The position numbers and the translations under genes are program-made. From Saprospiraceae bacterium (GTDB lineage Bacteria > Bacteroidota > Bacteroidia > Chitinophagales > Saprospiraceae), in contig JAIYAP010000003.1 in NCBI GenBank assembly GCA_027488935.1, forward strand, positions 147,753 to 211,752: DNA of 64,000 nucleotides. Direction: 5' to 3'. Every line of letters begins with the position of its first letter. Within the stretch, counting starts at the first letter, position 1. The notes under the pieces are model-generated. The model saw only the letters and a program-made list of their open reading frames with translations. It was not told the DNA's origin and ran no database searches. Below are positions 16,908-25,566 of this stretch, one piece after another.

Positions 16908-18018
16908 ATGACTATTGAGCAATTAAAAGAACTCAAAGACAAGCTGGCGGTCCTCAGGAGGTATCTTTGACGTGGATAACCGCCTCCGCGAGATAGAAGA
17001 CCTCAGCAGCCAGACCCTCGATCCCAATTTTTGGAATGACCCCAAACGCGCCGAATCCATCCAGCGCAAAATGGGCATCAGCAAAAAATGGGTCGATGAA
17101 TTCCACGATCTTGCCCGCGAAGTAGATGACCTGGAAGGCCTCTACGAATTCCAACGCGAAGAAATGGCCACGCCTGAAGAAGTGGACCTTCAATACCACA
17201 AAACATCCGAAATTCTGGCCGACGCCGAATTCCGCAGCACCCTCAACAAGCGCGAAGACCCTATGAATGCCGTCCTGACCATCAATGCCGGTGCCGGGGG
17301 TACAGAGGCATGCGACTGGTCGGCCATGCTCCTGCGCATGTACCGCATGTGGGCCGACAAAGCCGGATTTAAAGTAACAGAACTATTCGAACAAGCCGGT
17401 GAGGCCGCGGGTATCAAATCGGCCAGCATTGAAATTCGGGGCGATTATGCTTATGGCTGGCTGAAAGGCGAAAATGGGGTACACCGCCTGGTGCGCATCA
17501 GCCCGTTTAATGCCCAGGGCAAACGCCAAACAACCTTTTCGTCGGTATTTATTTACCCCCTGGTAGAAGACAACGACATCGAAATCGTCATCAAACCCGA
17601 TGATATTGAAATGGATGTGTTTCGCGCCTCGGGTGCCGGTGGTCAGCACGTAAACCGGACCGAATCCGCCGTCCGCCTCCGACATTTACCTTCGGGCGTA
17701 GTCGTAGAATGCCAGGCCGAACGCAGCCAGCACCAGAACCGCGACCGCGCCATGACGATGCTCAAAAGCCGTTTGTATGCGATCGAAGTGCGCAAACGCC
17801 AGGAAGAAAAAGACAAAGTAGAAGCCACCAAAAGCAAAATTGAATGGGGCAGCCAAATCCGCTCGTACGTACTCGACGACCGCTGGGTAAAAGACCTGCG
17901 CTCCGGCTATAAAGTACACAACCCCGATGCTGTCCTGAACGGCGATTTAGGCCCGTTTTTGAAAGCGTATTTGATGTGGGAGAGTAATCCTACGCCGGTG
18001 GAAACAGATGATGAATGA
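16908..18018 (+). CDS. prfB: Peptide chain release factor 2 (programmed +1 frameshift)
   Basis: Release factor 2 terminates translation at UGA and UAA. It is read from ATG 16908 for 20 codons, then the ribosome shifts +1 at CTT-TGA and continues from 16969 to 18018, giving about 369 residues, the usual length. The peptidyl-tRNA hydrolysis motif GGQ is at about residues 244-246 and the SPF codon-recognition motif lies in RISPFNAQG. The shift site makes synthesis depend on RF2 level (known autoregulation). Treating the two frames as separate genes or as a pseudogene would be wrong. Confidence 0.95.
16957..16971 (+). promoter_or_regulatory. prfB recoding site
   Basis: An internal Shine-Dalgarno-like AGGAGG directly precedes TAT CTT TGA C. 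This is the classic RF2 arrangement: slow termination at the in-frame TGA (16968-16970) lets the ribosome slip forward one base on CTT. Confidence 0.95.
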
Positions 18019-18060
18019 GTGATAAGTGATAAGTGATAAGTGATAAGTGATAAGTGACAA
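18019..18060 (+). repeat. 7-bp tandem repeat (GTGATAA)
   Basis: Five exact copies of GTGATAA and a sixth with one change (GTGACAA) start directly after the prfB stop. A related repeat, two copies of CATCACTCCTCACT, lies at about 18447-18474 next to the end of the outer-membrane protein gene. Confidence 0.85.
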
Positions 18061-18122
18061 GTCTTTACATTATCCACTGATAATCAAACACATACGAAAA
18101 AAATAAAATCACAGCCTCATCC

Positions 18123-18338
18123 TGACTTCGGAGAAGTCAAGCATTTGTAGAAAGAACAAACATCACCACCCCCTCCTGACTTCGGAGAAGTCAGGCATTT
18201 GTAGAAAAAAAGAACAAACACCACCCCTCCTGACTTCGGAGAAGTCATGCATTTGTAGAAAACGCATTTGTAGAAAACGCATTTGTAGAAATTTGTAAAA
18301 AAACAAACCCCGAACCCTCATGACTTCCGAGAAGTCAC
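18123..18338. repeat. 54-bp tandem repeat with hairpin core
   Basis: Three units start at 18123, 18177 and 18231, exactly 54 bp apart. Each has a perfect hairpin (TGACTTC-GGA-GAAGTCA) followed by GCATTTGTAGAAA and a CA-rich spacer. A fourth, diverged hairpin copy (loop CGA) begins at 18321, and GCATTTGTAGAAA is repeated alone in between. Since 54 is a multiple of three the - strand can be read as an 18-residue peptide repeat, but I see no reason to call it a gene. It fills the convergent gap between prfB and the outer-membrane gene. Confidence 0.85.
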
Positions 18339-18471
18339 AAGGGTTTGGGGCAAAACAAATATAAAATCGCCACAATTAACCGCCCACACCGCATTCGCAA
18401 CCATTTTATCAACCAAATTTGGGCACATCCACGCAACGCAACATTCATCACTCCTCACTCATCACTCCTCA

Positions 18472-19851
18472 CTAAAACGCTACCCCCACCTTAAACGTCC
18501 CAATCAAATACTTACCCCAATCGCCGTTAATCGTATTTCGACTTCCATCTGAGTTGATGATATGGCCAGAAGACGTACTTACCCCTTGACCAATATTGAA
18601 ATCAACATAGCCGTGGCGGAGGAAACGATATTGACAACCAACGACAAGCCCCACCCCATATGTGCTAATCCTAAATTCTGTTGGGAGGCTAAACGAAGTC
18701 TTCCCATCCAACCAGGTTTTACTAAAAACATTGTGCAACCCGACATATGGACCGGAAAGGTTGTTCCCAGCAGTTCCTTTGGCGATCCGCCGCTTCAGGT
18801 CAAAGTAGTACCGGGGCTGAACCACCAATTGTGCTTTAAAAGATTGGTAGTCCGATCTAATTTTTAGGTTTTGCAAATCGTCTTGATACCGAAACCCTCT
18901 ATAACTCATAGCAAGGCTCGCTTCTGTTTCGATGGAAAAAGCAGATTGATTGATTTTTTGTTCCCACGCAATCGATGGTGCAAAATCCAGCTGTTTGGTA
19001 TAGTAAAAAGAGGAGAAGTTGATTAAATTGAGCAGGTCTATCTTAAACATGCTGCGCTCTTCCCGAAAACAGCGCAAGGCTTCACAATAACTGCCTTTGG
19101 AATCATCTTTTGAACTGGGTCCTGCGATTGCAAATCCCAGTTTGGCCCGCAAAGCACTTGAAAAATGCCGGTTGTTGCGAATATATGGACTTTCTTCTGA
19201 TCGCAAATACCCAAATCCGTATCCCAAATCAAAATAACCATGCTTGAAAATACGCTGCTGAATACCTACATTTAAAAACGCGCCACGCTGATCGTTGACT
19301 CCATTTTCAAAGATAACATCCTTGCGCCAATGGATCCAGCGAAAAGAAGCACCTAAATAGGGGCCGGACAAATTATTGGCTTGTTTTCCAGCATTAATCC
19401 GTTTAGTCATGGCATAATACCAGCGACCTTCGGCCTCAAAAGTGGCATTTTGAAAATATTGTCTTCCCGGTTTTCTGAAAATGTCGGGGTTGAATGTATT
19501 GTAAGAAACGGCTGAAGTAGCAATCGTAGCCCCAATGGAAAATGGCTTGCCGATCTTTTGTTCTACGGAAATCTCCAGGTCAATGGGCCAGTTTTTAGAG
19601 TTGACCACCTCACCAGCTTGTCCGAAAAGCGTACGGCCGTTGGTGATCGGCGAAAGGGCCAATAAATTACACTTAAACAAGGTTTTTACGGGTTCTTGTA
19701 GTTTCAATACTTCCGTGCGGGCCTCCGTAAGCGCTATGGCCGGTAAAAAGGTTTCAACCGAGGTGCTGTTGAGGATGAAGGTGGTATCGGTTTGTGCTTG
19801 TAAGTGCAACCCGAAAAAGCAGGTTATGATAATCAAACGGATGTAGGTCAT
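18472..19851 (-). CDS. Outer-membrane beta-barrel-like protein with internal duplication
   Basis: A 459-residue exported protein with a signal peptide ending near residue 19 (LHLQAQ). The rest consists of amphipathic beta strands with many aromatic residues and a C-terminal strand ending in Phe, as in outer-membrane barrels. The two halves are related: a segment with ...AGKQANNLSGPYLG near residue 160 recurs as ...KGTAGNNLSGPYVG near residue 365. It is the last gene of the sigma factor operon, 84 nt after the preceding gene. Substrate or function unknown. Confidence 0.7.
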   Translation of the reverse strand: MTYIRLIIITCFFGLHLQAQTDTTFILNSTSVETFLPAIALTEARTEVLKLQEPVKTLFKCNLLALSPITNGRTLFGQAGEVVNSKNWPIDLEISVEQKIGKPFSIGATIATSAVSYNTFNPDIFRKPGRQYFQNATFEAEGRWYYAMTKRINAGKQANNLSGPYLGASFRWIHWRKDVIFENGVNDQRGAFLNVGIQQRIFKHGYFDLGYGFGYLRSEESPYIRNNRHFSSALRAKLGFAIAGPSSKDDSKGSYCEALRCFREERSMFKIDLLNLINFSSFYYTKQLDFAPSIAWEQKINQSAFSIETEASLAMSYRGFRYQDDLQNLKIRSDYQSFKAQLVVQPRYYFDLKRRIAKGTAGNNLSGPYVGLHNVFSKTWLDGKTSFSLPTEFRISTYGVGLVVGCQYRFLRHGYVDFNIGQGVSTSSGHIINSDGSRNTINGDWGKYLIGTFKVGVAF

Positions 19852-19935
19852 AGAGGTATGGTTTTTTCACCTGAATTGGTGCGTTTTAGGAAAAATTGGA
19901 TGGCAGAAATCGTTAGGCTGGAAGTGTATAGGGTA

Positions 19936-20817
19936 TTATCGGACCAAAATTTTACCAAAATTGGCATCTACCAGGATGCCTTTTCGGTTGGGACCATTTT
20001 GTAAAAGGGCGGTTTGCGTATGTGTATTGGGTTGCGCCATCTGAAACGACCATTTTTCAGGCAATTGCAAGGTCCCGTAAGCACTTTTTAAGTCAAAATT
20101 GTGCACCGATTTGCCTTTGGTTTGCAGGGTAATATTCGATTTATTAGATTTGATGTTCACATCGCCGGTTTGGGCGGATGCTTCAAGCATTACCTCGCCA
20201 TATTCGCTTTGAATGGAGCAGGTATTTTGCATACCTAAAATAGACAAATCGGCGCGTCGGATTGAAATTTGCAGGGGACCGCCCAGGGTTTGGGCTTGTA
20301 CGTTGCCATATTTACTGTCAATTTGCACTTTCCCGCCCAATTGAACCAGGTCAAAACTGCAAAACTCCCCATTGAGCGCGATCGGTCCGTCCAATTTTTC
20401 CAATTTGGCACTACCGAATTTGTTCACCAAATTTACCGGACAAGCAGCGGGAACCTGCACCACAATTTTCGATTTCATGCTGGACGAAGGCAACTTTGAT
20501 TTGGCCGACAAGCCGATGTAAGCCCGCACATAAATCACTTTTCCGACGGTGGTTACCACAAATTTCCAGGTATCCAGGTCCAAGCGGGCAGAATCGGCAT
20601 TGGGGTGTTTGGCACTTAATTCGGCTTTGACAAAAATCTGGGTATCGTTGCCCGGTATAACCTGTATTTCGGCCTTTTCGCCGTTGATTTCCACCCTGTA
20701 ACCGGGTTTCCAGGCGACTGTTTTTTGGACCGTTTTGGTTAAAACCTGCAGGGTGGTTTGGCCCCAACCCGTATTTAAAACGAGGCAGCAGGTAAACAGA
20801 AGCATTAAATGTCTCAT
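19936..20817 (-). CDS. Secreted beta-helix-like protein (DUF4097-type putative adhesin)
   Basis: A 293-residue protein with a signal peptide (cleavage near GWGQ, residue 20). It has repeated short strands of the pattern KLEKLDGPIALNGEFCSFDL and SKYGNVQAQTLGGPLQI, which is typical of the DUF4097/DUF2807 beta-helix proteins often found beside ECF sigma factors. Likely located at the cell surface or in the periplasm. It lies 34 nt after the anti-sigma gene and belongs to the same operon. Confidence 0.65.
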   Translation of the reverse strand: MRHLMLLFTCCLVLNTGWGQTTLQVLTKTVQKTVAWKPGYRVEINGEKAEIQVIPGNDTQIFVKAELSAKHPNADSARLDLDTWKFVVTTVGKVIYVRAYIGLSAKSKLPSSSMKSKIVVQVPAACPVNLVNKFGSAKLEKLDGPIALNGEFCSFDLVQLGGKVQIDSKYGNVQAQTLGGPLQISIRRADLSILGMQNTCSIQSEYGEVMLEASAQTGDVNIKSNKSNITLQTKGKSVHNFDLKSAYGTLQLPEKWSFQMAQPNTHTQTALLQNGPNRKGILVDANFGKILVR

Positions 20818-20851
20818 ATTTGGGTTGTTTTATTTGCTTAAAATTTTGCTA

Positions 20852-21457
20852 CTAAATCAGTTGCATGATTTGTTGTAACAAGGCCGACCGTTCCCGTTCG
20901 ATGCGGATCATTTGTTCGGCCAGGGCCGGGTCGTCGCTATAGGACCCCAGGGCCGTGCGCAGGGCTTCTTTGGCTTCCGAAAGTTCATCCAATTCGGTTT
21001 TTAGGGCTTCAAAAGCAGGGTCCTGGCAAATGGGTACCTGTGTTTCACAAAATTTCTGGACAAACAGAAAAGCACTGTCTTCCGGTGCCTGGGTGGTTTC
21101 GAGGATATTTGGGTCGGCAATTTCCTGGGTTTGAACGATGACGGCTTCTTCAGCACGGCTTCCCGTTAGCCACCACACCCCGATGGCCATGCCCAGGAGC
21201 ACCGCAGCGGCAGCAAGGCGCAGGAAGAGCACCCTGCCAAACCTGGGTTGATGGGCGTTTATACCAGGCAACTGACTTTCAATCGTTTCCCACAATGTAT
21301 CCGGCGGCGTGTAAGTTGGCAAAGCGGGTAATTGCTTCTGCAACAGTTGATCGGCATCCAGGGCAGTCTGAATTTCTTCCCAAATGCCCATTGGGGGTTC
21401 GTAGGCTGGAAGTTGCCCCAGGGCTTGCTGCAATAAATATTTATTTTGTTCTTGCAT
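20852..21457 (-). CDS. Putative anti-sigma factor, single-pass membrane protein
   Basis: About 201 residues. The N-terminal cytoplasmic part contains two similar segments (LPAYEPPMGIWEEIQ and LPTYTPPDTLWETIE), a membrane helix follows near residues 75-95, and the outer part ends in a helical, Glu-rich region. The location directly after an ECF sigma gene supports a role in holding that sigma factor, although the zinc-type anti-sigma motif is absent. ATG 21457 is chosen over an in-frame start 16 codons upstream because it begins the soluble domain. Confidence 0.65.
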   Translation of the reverse strand: MQEQNKYLLQQALGQLPAYEPPMGIWEEIQTALDADQLLQKQLPALPTYTPPDTLWETIESQLPGINAHQPRFGRVLFLRLAAAAVLLGMAIGVWWLTGSRAEEAVIVQTQEIADPNILETTQAPEDSAFLFVQKFCETQVPICQDPAFEALKTELDELSEAKEALRTALGSYSDDPALAEQMIRIERERSALLQQIMQLI

Positions 21458-21516
21458 GGCTAAAAGATGAAATGCTTGGATTGTCTTTTTTTTGTTGAAA
21501 ATCAAACATTTACATT

Positions 21517-22047
21517 TTACGGATCCTGGTCGATAACGGGACTCAACACCGCACGCAGGCGTTTTTTGGCGTGAAACAACTGCGACCGCGAGGTACTTTC
21601 ACTGATTCCGCAGAAATCGGCAATTTCTGCATGTGACCAGCCCTCAATTTCAACTAAAACAAAGGCCTGCCGAAAACCATCCGGCAAATCAAGGATGGCC
21701 TTTTCCAAATAAGCCGCGTCCAACATTAAAGTACTCCAGTCGAAAGCAGCTTGGTTGTCGTATTCCACCAATTCATCGAAGCGCATGGGTTGCCGTTTGG
21801 CCTTGCGCACGGCTTCGCGTACAACGATCGTTTTAATCCAGGCCCCCAGCGTACTTTTCCCTTCAAAACTGTTCAAATGCTTGAATATATTTAAAAAAGC
21901 ATCCTGCAACGCTTCCCCTGCCAATTCAAAATCGGCCGTAATCCGGTAAGCCAGGGTGTACATCGCGTTTTTATACCGCTCGTACAACTGGTGCTGCGCC
22001 TTTCGATCGTTGGCTATACAGGCTTCAATGAGGATGCGATCAGTCAT
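21517..22047 (-). CDS. ECF-type RNA polymerase sigma factor
   Basis: A 176-residue sigma-70 family protein of the extracytoplasmic-function group. Region 2 covers about residues 10-85 (YRITADFELAGEALQDAFLNIF) and region 4 about residues 110-168, with a helix-turn-helix in WSHAEIADFCGISESTSRS. It probably drives its own operon, which continues with the anti-sigma factor, the beta-helix protein and the barrel protein, and so controls surface components. Confidence 0.88.
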   Translation of the reverse strand: MTDRILIEACIANDRKAQHQLYERYKNAMYTLAYRITADFELAGEALQDAFLNIFKHLNSFEGKSTLGAWIKTIVVREAVRKAKRQPMRFDELVEYDNQAAFDWSTLMLDAAYLEKAILDLPDGFRQAFVLVEIEGWSHAEIADFCGISESTSRSQLFHAKKRLRAVLSPVIDQDP

Positions 22048-22084
22048 GTGCTTGGTTATCGTTGTTGTGTATTATAAAGAAGCC

Positions 22085-22111
22085 AGGCGTTGTACATTTC
22101 GTTGTACGCCT
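22085..22111. promoter_or_regulatory. Repeat pair upstream of the sigma factor gene
   Basis: AGGCGT (22085-22090) and ACGCCT (22106-22111) form an inverted repeat, and GTTGTAC occurs twice 12 bp apart inside it. It lies about 40-65 nt before the sigma gene start and may be a regulator or self-recognised promoter site. The rest of the 22048-22289 gap holds several copies of TCGGAAAT and nothing else I can name. Confidence 0.3.
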
Positions 22112-22289
22112 CTGAATTATTTTTTGATTTAATTTCATTTTTATGCTTTCAAGCCAAAAATAGATTCAAAATGCCCATTTCCGCACTAAATCAAAATTCG
22201 GAAATTTAAAATCCAATCGGAAATTGGAAATCAAACAAATCGGAAATCGGAAATCCAAGAGCTTACCTTTACCCCAAAGTCGACCACCC

Positions 22290-24107
22290 ATGACACAATC
22301 TAAAAAAAGCCCGGCCAAGGGCGCAAAGTCCCCTACTACTGCCCAGCCAGCCCAACCAACCGAAGCCAGTCCAACGCGGATGATCTTGATCGCAATGGCG
22401 GTTACACTGGTTTGTTATTTGGGCGCTTTAAAATGCGGGTTTGTTAACTGGGACGACGATGCCACCATCCTCAACAACCCGACTTTGGCCAAAATAGACG
22501 CGCAGCATTTAGCCGCTATTTTCGATATCCGCCAGGGTTCGGCGCAATTGGGCAACTACAATCCGCTCGCGATCTTTAGTTTTTTTATCGAAAAAGCCGT
22601 TGCGGGCAGTTTCAATGCAACATTAGTGCATTTTGACAATATCCTGCTGCATGCCCTGGTGGTGATGCTGGTAATGCGGGTTTTAATTGCCATGGGTTTT
22701 GGAATGGGCGGGGCCTTTGTGGGCGGTTTGTTTTTTGGCATTCATCCAATGCGGGTAGAATCCGTTGCCTGGGCCACCGAGCGCAAAGACGTATTATTTG
22801 GCCTGTTTTTCTTTGCCGCGCTCTGGTATTATATGCGCTGGGTACAAACAGACAAGGCCAAGCAGCGCTATTTTTGGCTTGCGGTGGGAATGGCCTTACT
22901 TTCTTGTTTGTCTAAAGTACAGGCAGTCACCTTGCCGTTGTCCATGTTATTAATGGATTATTGGCTGCGGCGGCCGGTTTCAATACGTACGGCTTTGTTG
23001 GAAAAATGGCCGTTTTGGGCACTTTCGCTCGTTTTTGGCTTAATAAATGTGTACACCTTGGGGTTACAGGGTGCGGTAAATCCGGCGGCGGTCCAATTTA
23101 GTTTGGCCGACCGACTATGTATTGGCGCTTATTCCATGGGGGTGTATTTGTACAAAGCCATCCTCCCCTACCCCATGCTTCCTTTGTACACCTATCCAAC
23201 GCCATTGCCGGTTTGGATTTATGCAGCGCCTTTACTTTTTATCGGATTTGCGCTTGCAATCTGGCAATTATACCGGCGGGATATGCGTATCTGGGTGTTT
23301 GGGTTGTTATTTTTCTTTGTAAATGTGGTGTTTTTGCTGCAAATCCTGACGGCAGGCCAGGGCTTTTTGGCCGACCGTTTTACGTATGTGCCGTATTTTG
23401 GTTTGTTTGCCATCGTTGCTTGTCATTATGATTTTTATGAAAAACGGCAAACAAACACAACCAATTTGCGCATGGCAGTACTTGTGATTGGGCTCTTATA
23501 TGCTGCTGCCACTTATTTGCAAATTGGTATTTGGCAAAACAGCGAGACTTTATGGACCCGTGTCATTCAGTATGCGCCGGATAAAAGCGGGTTGCCGTAT
23601 TGGTACCGCGGACAGTATTACCGGAGTTTGCAACAATTTGAGCCGGCTATGAACGACTACCAAAATGCGCTCCGCATCGAGCCACAAAATCCGGAATTGC
23701 TCAACAGCCGCGGAAAAACGTATTTCGATATGGCCATGTCGGGCAAATTCCCCAAAGAAAAATCGGGCGAATTCCTGCAAAATGCCTTGCAAGATTACAA
23801 CAAGAGCCTTGCCTTAGCCGATCGACTGAGTCCTGCGATACACGGGGCCATGTTGATCAACCGCGGTGCTGCCCTGGGGACGATCAATCAACTAGAAGCG
23901 GCAGAGCAGGATTTTAACCAGGGCTTGCAATTAGACCCGCAAAATAAAATGGGTTATTTGAACCGCGCCATGTTGCATTTAAAAATGCGGCAGCCCACAA
24001 AAACCCTGGAAGATTACAACCGCTACCTGGAACTGGATCCGGGCAACAAGAAAATACAGGCGGATCGGGAGAAGTTGCGGCAGTCTTTGTCTGAAATACC
24101 CCGTTAG
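22290..24107 (+). CDS. Multi-pass membrane protein with C-terminal TPRs (GT-C glycosyltransferase-like)
   Basis: A 605-residue protein. After a basic, proline-rich cytoplasmic start, about ten membrane helices cover residues 30-400. The first loop has NWDDDATILNNP, an acidic motif usual in TMTC/O-mannosyltransferase-like GT-C proteins, and RVESVAWATERKD follows. The C-terminal 170 residues are tetratricopeptide repeats (DYQNALRIEPQNPE, DFNQGLQLDPQNKM, DYNRYLELDPGNKK). Likely a lipid-linked sugar transferase acting on exported proteins, though substrate and activity are inferred. ATG 22290 is preferred to an earlier in-frame ATG in repeat sequence. Confidence 0.75.
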   Translation: MTQSKKSPAKGAKSPTTAQPAQPTEASPTRMILIAMAVTLVCYLGALKCGFVNWDDDATILNNPTLAKIDAQHLAAIFDIRQGSAQLGNYNPLAIFSFFIEKAVAGSFNATLVHFDNILLHALVVMLVMRVLIAMGFGMGGAFVGGLFFGIHPMRVESVAWATERKDVLFGLFFFAALWYYMRWVQTDKAKQRYFWLAVGMALLSCLSKVQAVTLPLSMLLMDYWLRRPVSIRTALLEKWPFWALSLVFGLINVYTLGLQGAVNPAAVQFSLADRLCIGAYSMGVYLYKAILPYPMLPLYTYPTPLPVWIYAAPLLFIGFALAIWQLYRRDMRIWVFGLLFFFVNVVFLLQILTAGQGFLADRFTYVPYFGLFAIVACHYDFYEKRQTNTTNLRMAVLVIGLLYAAATYLQIGIWQNSETLWTRVIQYAPDKSGLPYWYRGQYYRSLQQFEPAMNDYQNALRIEPQNPELLNSRGKTYFDMAMSGKFPKEKSGEFLQNALQDYNKSLALADRLSPAIHGAMLINRGAALGTINQLEAAEQDFNQGLQLDPQNKMGYLNRAMLHLKMRQPTKTLEDYNRYLELDPGNKKIQADREKLRQSLSEIPR

Positions 24108-24185
24108 AAGCTTCAGTTTTCTGCCTGATAAAAGGTTTTAAGAATAAACTTTCCAAAAAATTAGGACATTTCAATAATATAGTTG

Positions 24186-24193
24186 TATCTTTG
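24186..24193 (+). promoter_or_regulatory. -7 promoter box of tRNA-fMet
   Basis: TATCTTTG matches the Bacteroidota TAnnTTTG box, 12 nt before the mature 5' end of the tRNA. Confidence 0.6.
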
Positions 24194-24205
24194 CGCTCGC
24201 TAAAT

Positions 24206-24281
<76 letters not shown>

Positions 24282-24334
24282 TATAGGCAACTAAACGCCT
24301 AAAGATCATTAAGTTACACCTTTTTTGCCCTGAT

Positions 24335-24359
24335 GGTCTGCCAAATAACTTGGCAGACC
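24335..24359 (+). promoter_or_regulatory. Perfect hairpin in the integrase leader
   Basis: GGTCTGCCAA and TTGGCAGACC pair around a 5-nt loop, 20 nt before the integrase ATG. T residues precede and A residues follow, so it is not an intrinsic terminator on either strand. It could be an operator, an integrase arm site or an mRNA leader structure that controls integrase translation. Confidence 0.5.
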
Positions 24360-24378
24360 AGTTCAGGCCAAAAAAAAA

Positions 24379-25566
24379 ATGTCCAAACGTGTAGCAGATT
24401 CCCAACCACAACTTAAGACTGGCAAAACGTGGTACATCCAGTGGTACTTCACTGGATCGGATGGTAAGCGCCGACGCTTTCGAAAAAGCGCAACTGAAGA
24501 CGGCCTCGAATTGAATTCAATAACAAATCTTGATGTACGGCTGATCGAAGCCAACAAAATGCTGGAGGCTATCCGGGCGAAAGTTTCGCCACTGCCCATG
24601 CAGCCAGGTGATGAGTTTTTCATTACCGCCCTCGAACTGGCTGTTTCCCTGAAAAGAAGTGATAAGGTGAAAACCATGAAAACGTTCCGCGAGACTGCGC
24701 GGTGGTTTTCTGAATACCTGGTGAAGTCAGGCCTGCAAACATTGCGTTGTAAGCAATTGACATTGAGCACGGTGCAAGGGTACTTCGATTACAACATCGT
24801 TAAGTTGAAAGTATCCAATACTACGCACAATACCAGAAAGAACAACCTTCGAAGCCTGTTCACCGAACTCGAAAAACGTGGGTATATCGATGAAAACTTC
24901 TGCAAGAAGATTCAAAACAGGGTAGAAGGGGATCCGCAGCGTCGCCCATTTTCCAAACAAGAATTTGAAAAGTACATGCAATATGTTGCGCGCCATGACC
25001 GCGGCTTATACCTGTGCAGTTTGCTGCTCGGTTATCTGGCCATTCGACCAGGAGAGGAACGGGATTTGCGCTGCGGGGCATTTGATTTTGCGACAGGAGT
25101 TGTGCGCTTTGCCGGAAAGGATTCGAAAAACCGCCGAAACTCAACGATCACGATCCCATCTGACTTGATTGAAGTCTTGAAGTCCTTCAATCTGCATGAA
25201 TATCCGGAAACGTATTACGTTTTCGGGAAGGCAAAAGGGCGGCACAATAAGGAGTTATTTCCGAGGCCCGACCGGATCGGGGAGAATACACTATCCGAAC
25301 GGTTCCGGGTAACCATCCGGAGAATGCAAACTGAAGGCCTTTTGCAGAGTACAAAAGGCCTTCAGTTATATTCATTGAAAGATACGCTGGCACTTTTCCT
25401 ACTTGATTCCGGTGTGGATGTTGTTTCGGCGATGCACCATTTCCGGCAAAATAGCCTGGAAGTTTTCCAGCGATATGTGAAACGGTTGGGCGTTGTGAAC
25501 CCGATCATCAAGGATCTAAATATCTCGCTGCCCATGAACCATCTTAAAAAAGATGATGGTGATTAG
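24379..25566 (+). CDS. Tyrosine recombinase (integrase) of the prophage
   Basis: A 395-residue integrase: N-terminal arm-binding domain (residues 1-90), core-binding domain (about 95-180) and catalytic domain. Arg223 (AIRPGEE) is the first catalytic arginine and Tyr366 (FQRYVK) the nucleophile. The HxxR box is changed to YSLK (331-334), followed by Asp. A YSxK variant is common among Bacteroidota integrases, so activity is still likely. It is the only + strand gene of the prophage, and its stop touches that of the tape-measure gene. Confidence 0.88.
   Translation: MSKRVADSQPQLKTGKTWYIQWYFTGSDGKRRRFRKSATEDGLELNSITNLDVRLIEANKMLEAIRAKVSPLPMQPGDEFFITALELAVSLKRSDKVKTMKTFRETARWFSEYLVKSGLQTLRCKQLTLSTVQGYFDYNIVKLKVSNTTHNTRKNNLRSLFTELEKRGYIDENFCKKIQNRVEGDPQRRPFSKQEFEKYMQYVARHDRGLYLCSLLLGYLAIRPGEERDLRCGAFDFATGVVRFAGKDSKNRRNSTITIPSDLIEVLKSFNLHEYPETYYVFGKAKGRHNKELFPRPDRIGENTLSERFRVTIRRMQTEGLLQSTKGLQLYSLKDTLALFLLDSGVDVVSAMHHFRQNSLEVFQRYVKRLGVVNPIIKDLNISLPMNHLKKDDGD

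Noticed and set aside
18123..18338. CRISPR array
   Set aside because: Unit and spacer are both repeated, so there are no unique spacers, and no cas genes are near.
18163..18375. 70-codon - strand frame across the 54-bp repeats
   Set aside because: It is only the repeat read in one frame; no independent sign of translation.
24335..24359. tRNA terminator
   Set aside because: The hairpin has T residues before and A residues after it, so there is no U tract on either strand.
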